Origin: Clostridiaceae bacterium | GTDB lineage: Bacteria > Bacillota > Clostridia > DSM-8532 | Reading direction: 5' to 3' | Length of the DNA: 5,186 nucleotides | Assembly (NCBI GenBank): GCA_012727625.1 | Contig: JAAYGP010000378.1 | Location: 1 to 5,186 of the forward strand | Shown here: one piece after another, positions 4,513 through 5,186 of the stretch | Layout: every line of letters starts with the position of its first letter | How positions within the stretch are numbered: the stretch's first letter is position 1 | Program-made: the position numbers and the translations under genes | Notes under the pieces: generated by a model | What the model saw: the letters and a program-made list of their open reading frames with translations, nothing else | Told to the model about the DNA's origin: nothing | Databases searched by the model: none

Positions 4513-4542
4513 ACATACAGCTGGTACACAGTAAATGTATGT
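4513..4542. repeat. Inverted repeat ACATACA / TGTATGT ahead of the hydrogenase-like gene
   Basis: ACATACA (4513-4519) and TGTATGT (4536-4542) form a perfect 7-bp inverted repeat with 16 bases between, 29 bp before the start codon. It could be an operator or a leader hairpin. It has no T-run, so it is not a terminator. Confidence 0.35.
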
Positions 4543-4571
4543 ATTAAGCATCAACATGGAAAGGACATAAA

Positions 4572-5186
4572 ATGAAAAACTATTTTCATTCCGTAACCCT
4601 GGATAAAGATAAATGCAAAGGGTGCACAAATTGTATAAAGCACTGCCCTACCGAAGCGATAAGGGTTCGGGACGGCAAGGCGACTATTCTGAACGAACGG
4701 TGTATTGACTGCGGTGTATGCATTAAGGTGTGTCCTTATCATGCCAAAAAAGCGGTTACAGATCCGTTTTCCGTGATACAGGAATATGCATACAGGATTG
4801 TATTGCCGGCACCCACTTTATATGGACAGTACAATCCCAGGTTTACGCGGGACATGATGCTTGCCGGGCTTATTGAGCTTGGCTTTGACTGGGTTTTTGA
4901 GGTTTCAAGGGCAGCTGAGATAGTTACGGATGCTACACGGCAGATTCTTAAATCCGGCGAGATTAAAAAACCCGTCATATCATCGGCATGTCCGGCTGTG
5001 GTAAGGCTGATCCAGGTTCGTTTTCCCAACTTGATTCCAAATCTTTTAAAAATTGAATCACCCATGGAAGTGGCCGCAAAAATAGCAAAACAGACAGCAA
5101 TCACGGAAAAAGGCATAAAACCGGAGGATATCGGCCTGTTTTTCATTTCACCCTGTGCCGCTAAAGTTACAAGCGTGAAAGCGCCA
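4572..5186 (+). CDS. Ferredoxin-fused [FeFe]-hydrogenase-like protein, sensory (HydS, group C) type; 5' part, runs off right edge
   Basis: The first 205 codons are open to the last base. Residues 11-55 form a two-[4Fe-4S] ferredoxin domain: Cys15, 18, 21, 25-Pro and Cys44, 47, 50, 54-Pro. The hydrogenase large-subunit domain starts near residue 75. Its first H-cluster motif reads SSACPAVVRL (137-146), with Cys140 as expected cubane ligand but Ala139 where catalytic enzymes have the proton-transfer cysteine (CpI Cys299). The second reads SPCAAK (193-198), with ligand Cys195 and Lys198 kept but Ser193 replacing the methionine of MPC. These changes fit the putative sensory lineage, in which a C-terminal PAS domain is common; that end, and the third motif with the last two ligands, lie outside the window. 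AAGGA six bases upstream supports the ATG at 4572. With the preceding DRTGG and ATP-binding genes it likely reports H2 or redox state rather than making H2 in bulk. The hydrogenase fold is certain; the sensory role is inferred. Confidence 0.9.
   Translation, partial: MKNYFHSVTLDKDKCKGCTNCIKHCPTEAIRVRDGKATILNERCIDCGVCIKVCPYHAKKAVTDPFSVIQEYAYRIVLPAPTLYGQYNPRFTRDMMLAGLIELGFDWVFEVSRAAEIVTDATRQILKSGEIKKPVISSACPAVVRLIQVRFPNLIPNLLKIESPMEVAAKIAKQTAITEKGIKPEDIGLFFISPCAAKVTSVKAP

Noticed and set aside
4556..4570. Four-codon upstream frame (ATG GAA AGG ACA TAA) before the hydrogenase-like gene
   Set aside because: It simply contains the ribosome binding site of that gene and has none of its own.
4551..5146. 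Minus-strand open frames opposite the hydrogenase-like gene
   Set aside because: The plus strand carries eight ferredoxin cysteines and two H-cluster motifs in one frame to the window edge, so these are shadows.
1..5186. tRNA, rRNA, CRISPR array, insertion sequence or transposase gene
   Set aside because: No cloverleaf, regularly spaced repeat array or transposase frame was found on either strand; the only element-like structure is the 262-bp block at 1074-1335.

Overview
The window looks like part of the chromosome of an anaerobic, fermentative member of the Clostridia (Bacillota). The evidence is the moderately AT-rich DNA with GGAGG-type ribosome binding sites and TTGAC/TATAAT promoters, together with its gene set: an archaeal-type phosphoglycerate mutase (ApgM), an OadG-like sodium-pump decarboxylase subunit, a short malic enzyme, a CxxC 'prismane-associated' DUF1858 protein, and a DRTGG / ATP-binding protein / [FeFe]-hydrogenase-like trio. 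From memory, malic enzyme close to a hydrogenase cluster recalls Acetivibrio (Clostridium) thermocellus and relatives. That is a recollection, not a search result.

Layout. On the minus strand, at the left, an OadG-like small membrane subunit (922 to 572) is followed 57 nt later by the 5' two-fifths or so of apgM (514 to the window edge); they probably share a transcript. A divergent intergenic region of about 600 bp (923-1529) separates them from the plus-strand malic enzyme gene (1530-2705). This gap holds a near-consensus promoter with a dyad over its -35 box, a leader with two mutually exclusive small hairpins, and a 14-bp sequence repeated in inverted orientation at 1074 and 1322. After malic enzyme comes a 328-bp gap with a weak terminator-like hairpin, a strong stem (2942-2978) and an 88-codon open frame lacking any ATG. 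Next is a 68-aa DUF1858 redox-disulfide protein (3034-3240), then a non-coding stretch with a 9-bp hairpin and a strong intrinsic terminator (3459-3498). A near-consensus promoter (3501-3529) begins 2 bp after that terminator and drives a DRTGG-domain gene (3558-3914). This gene overlaps a GTG-started GHKL-type ATP-binding protein (3907-4347). A 224-bp gap follows, with an inverted repeat and a possible promoter, and then the first 205 codons of a ferredoxin-fused [FeFe]-hydrogenase-like protein that runs off the right edge.

How the genes fit together. The left half is central carbon metabolism at the phosphoglycerate/oxaloacetate/malate/pyruvate level: ApgM, a decarboxylase sodium-pump subunit and malic enzyme. 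The right half looks like a redox or hydrogen-sensing module rather than a catalytic hydrogenase operon. The hydrogenase-like protein keeps the H-cluster ligands visible so far (Cys140, Cys195), but has Ala139 where catalytic enzymes have the proton-transfer cysteine and Ser193 where they have the methionine of the MPC motif. That pattern points to the sensory (HydS, group C) lineage. The DRTGG and anti-sigma-like ATP-binding proteins would be its signalling partners. This is the most interesting system in the window; it belongs to a recognised but poorly characterised type.
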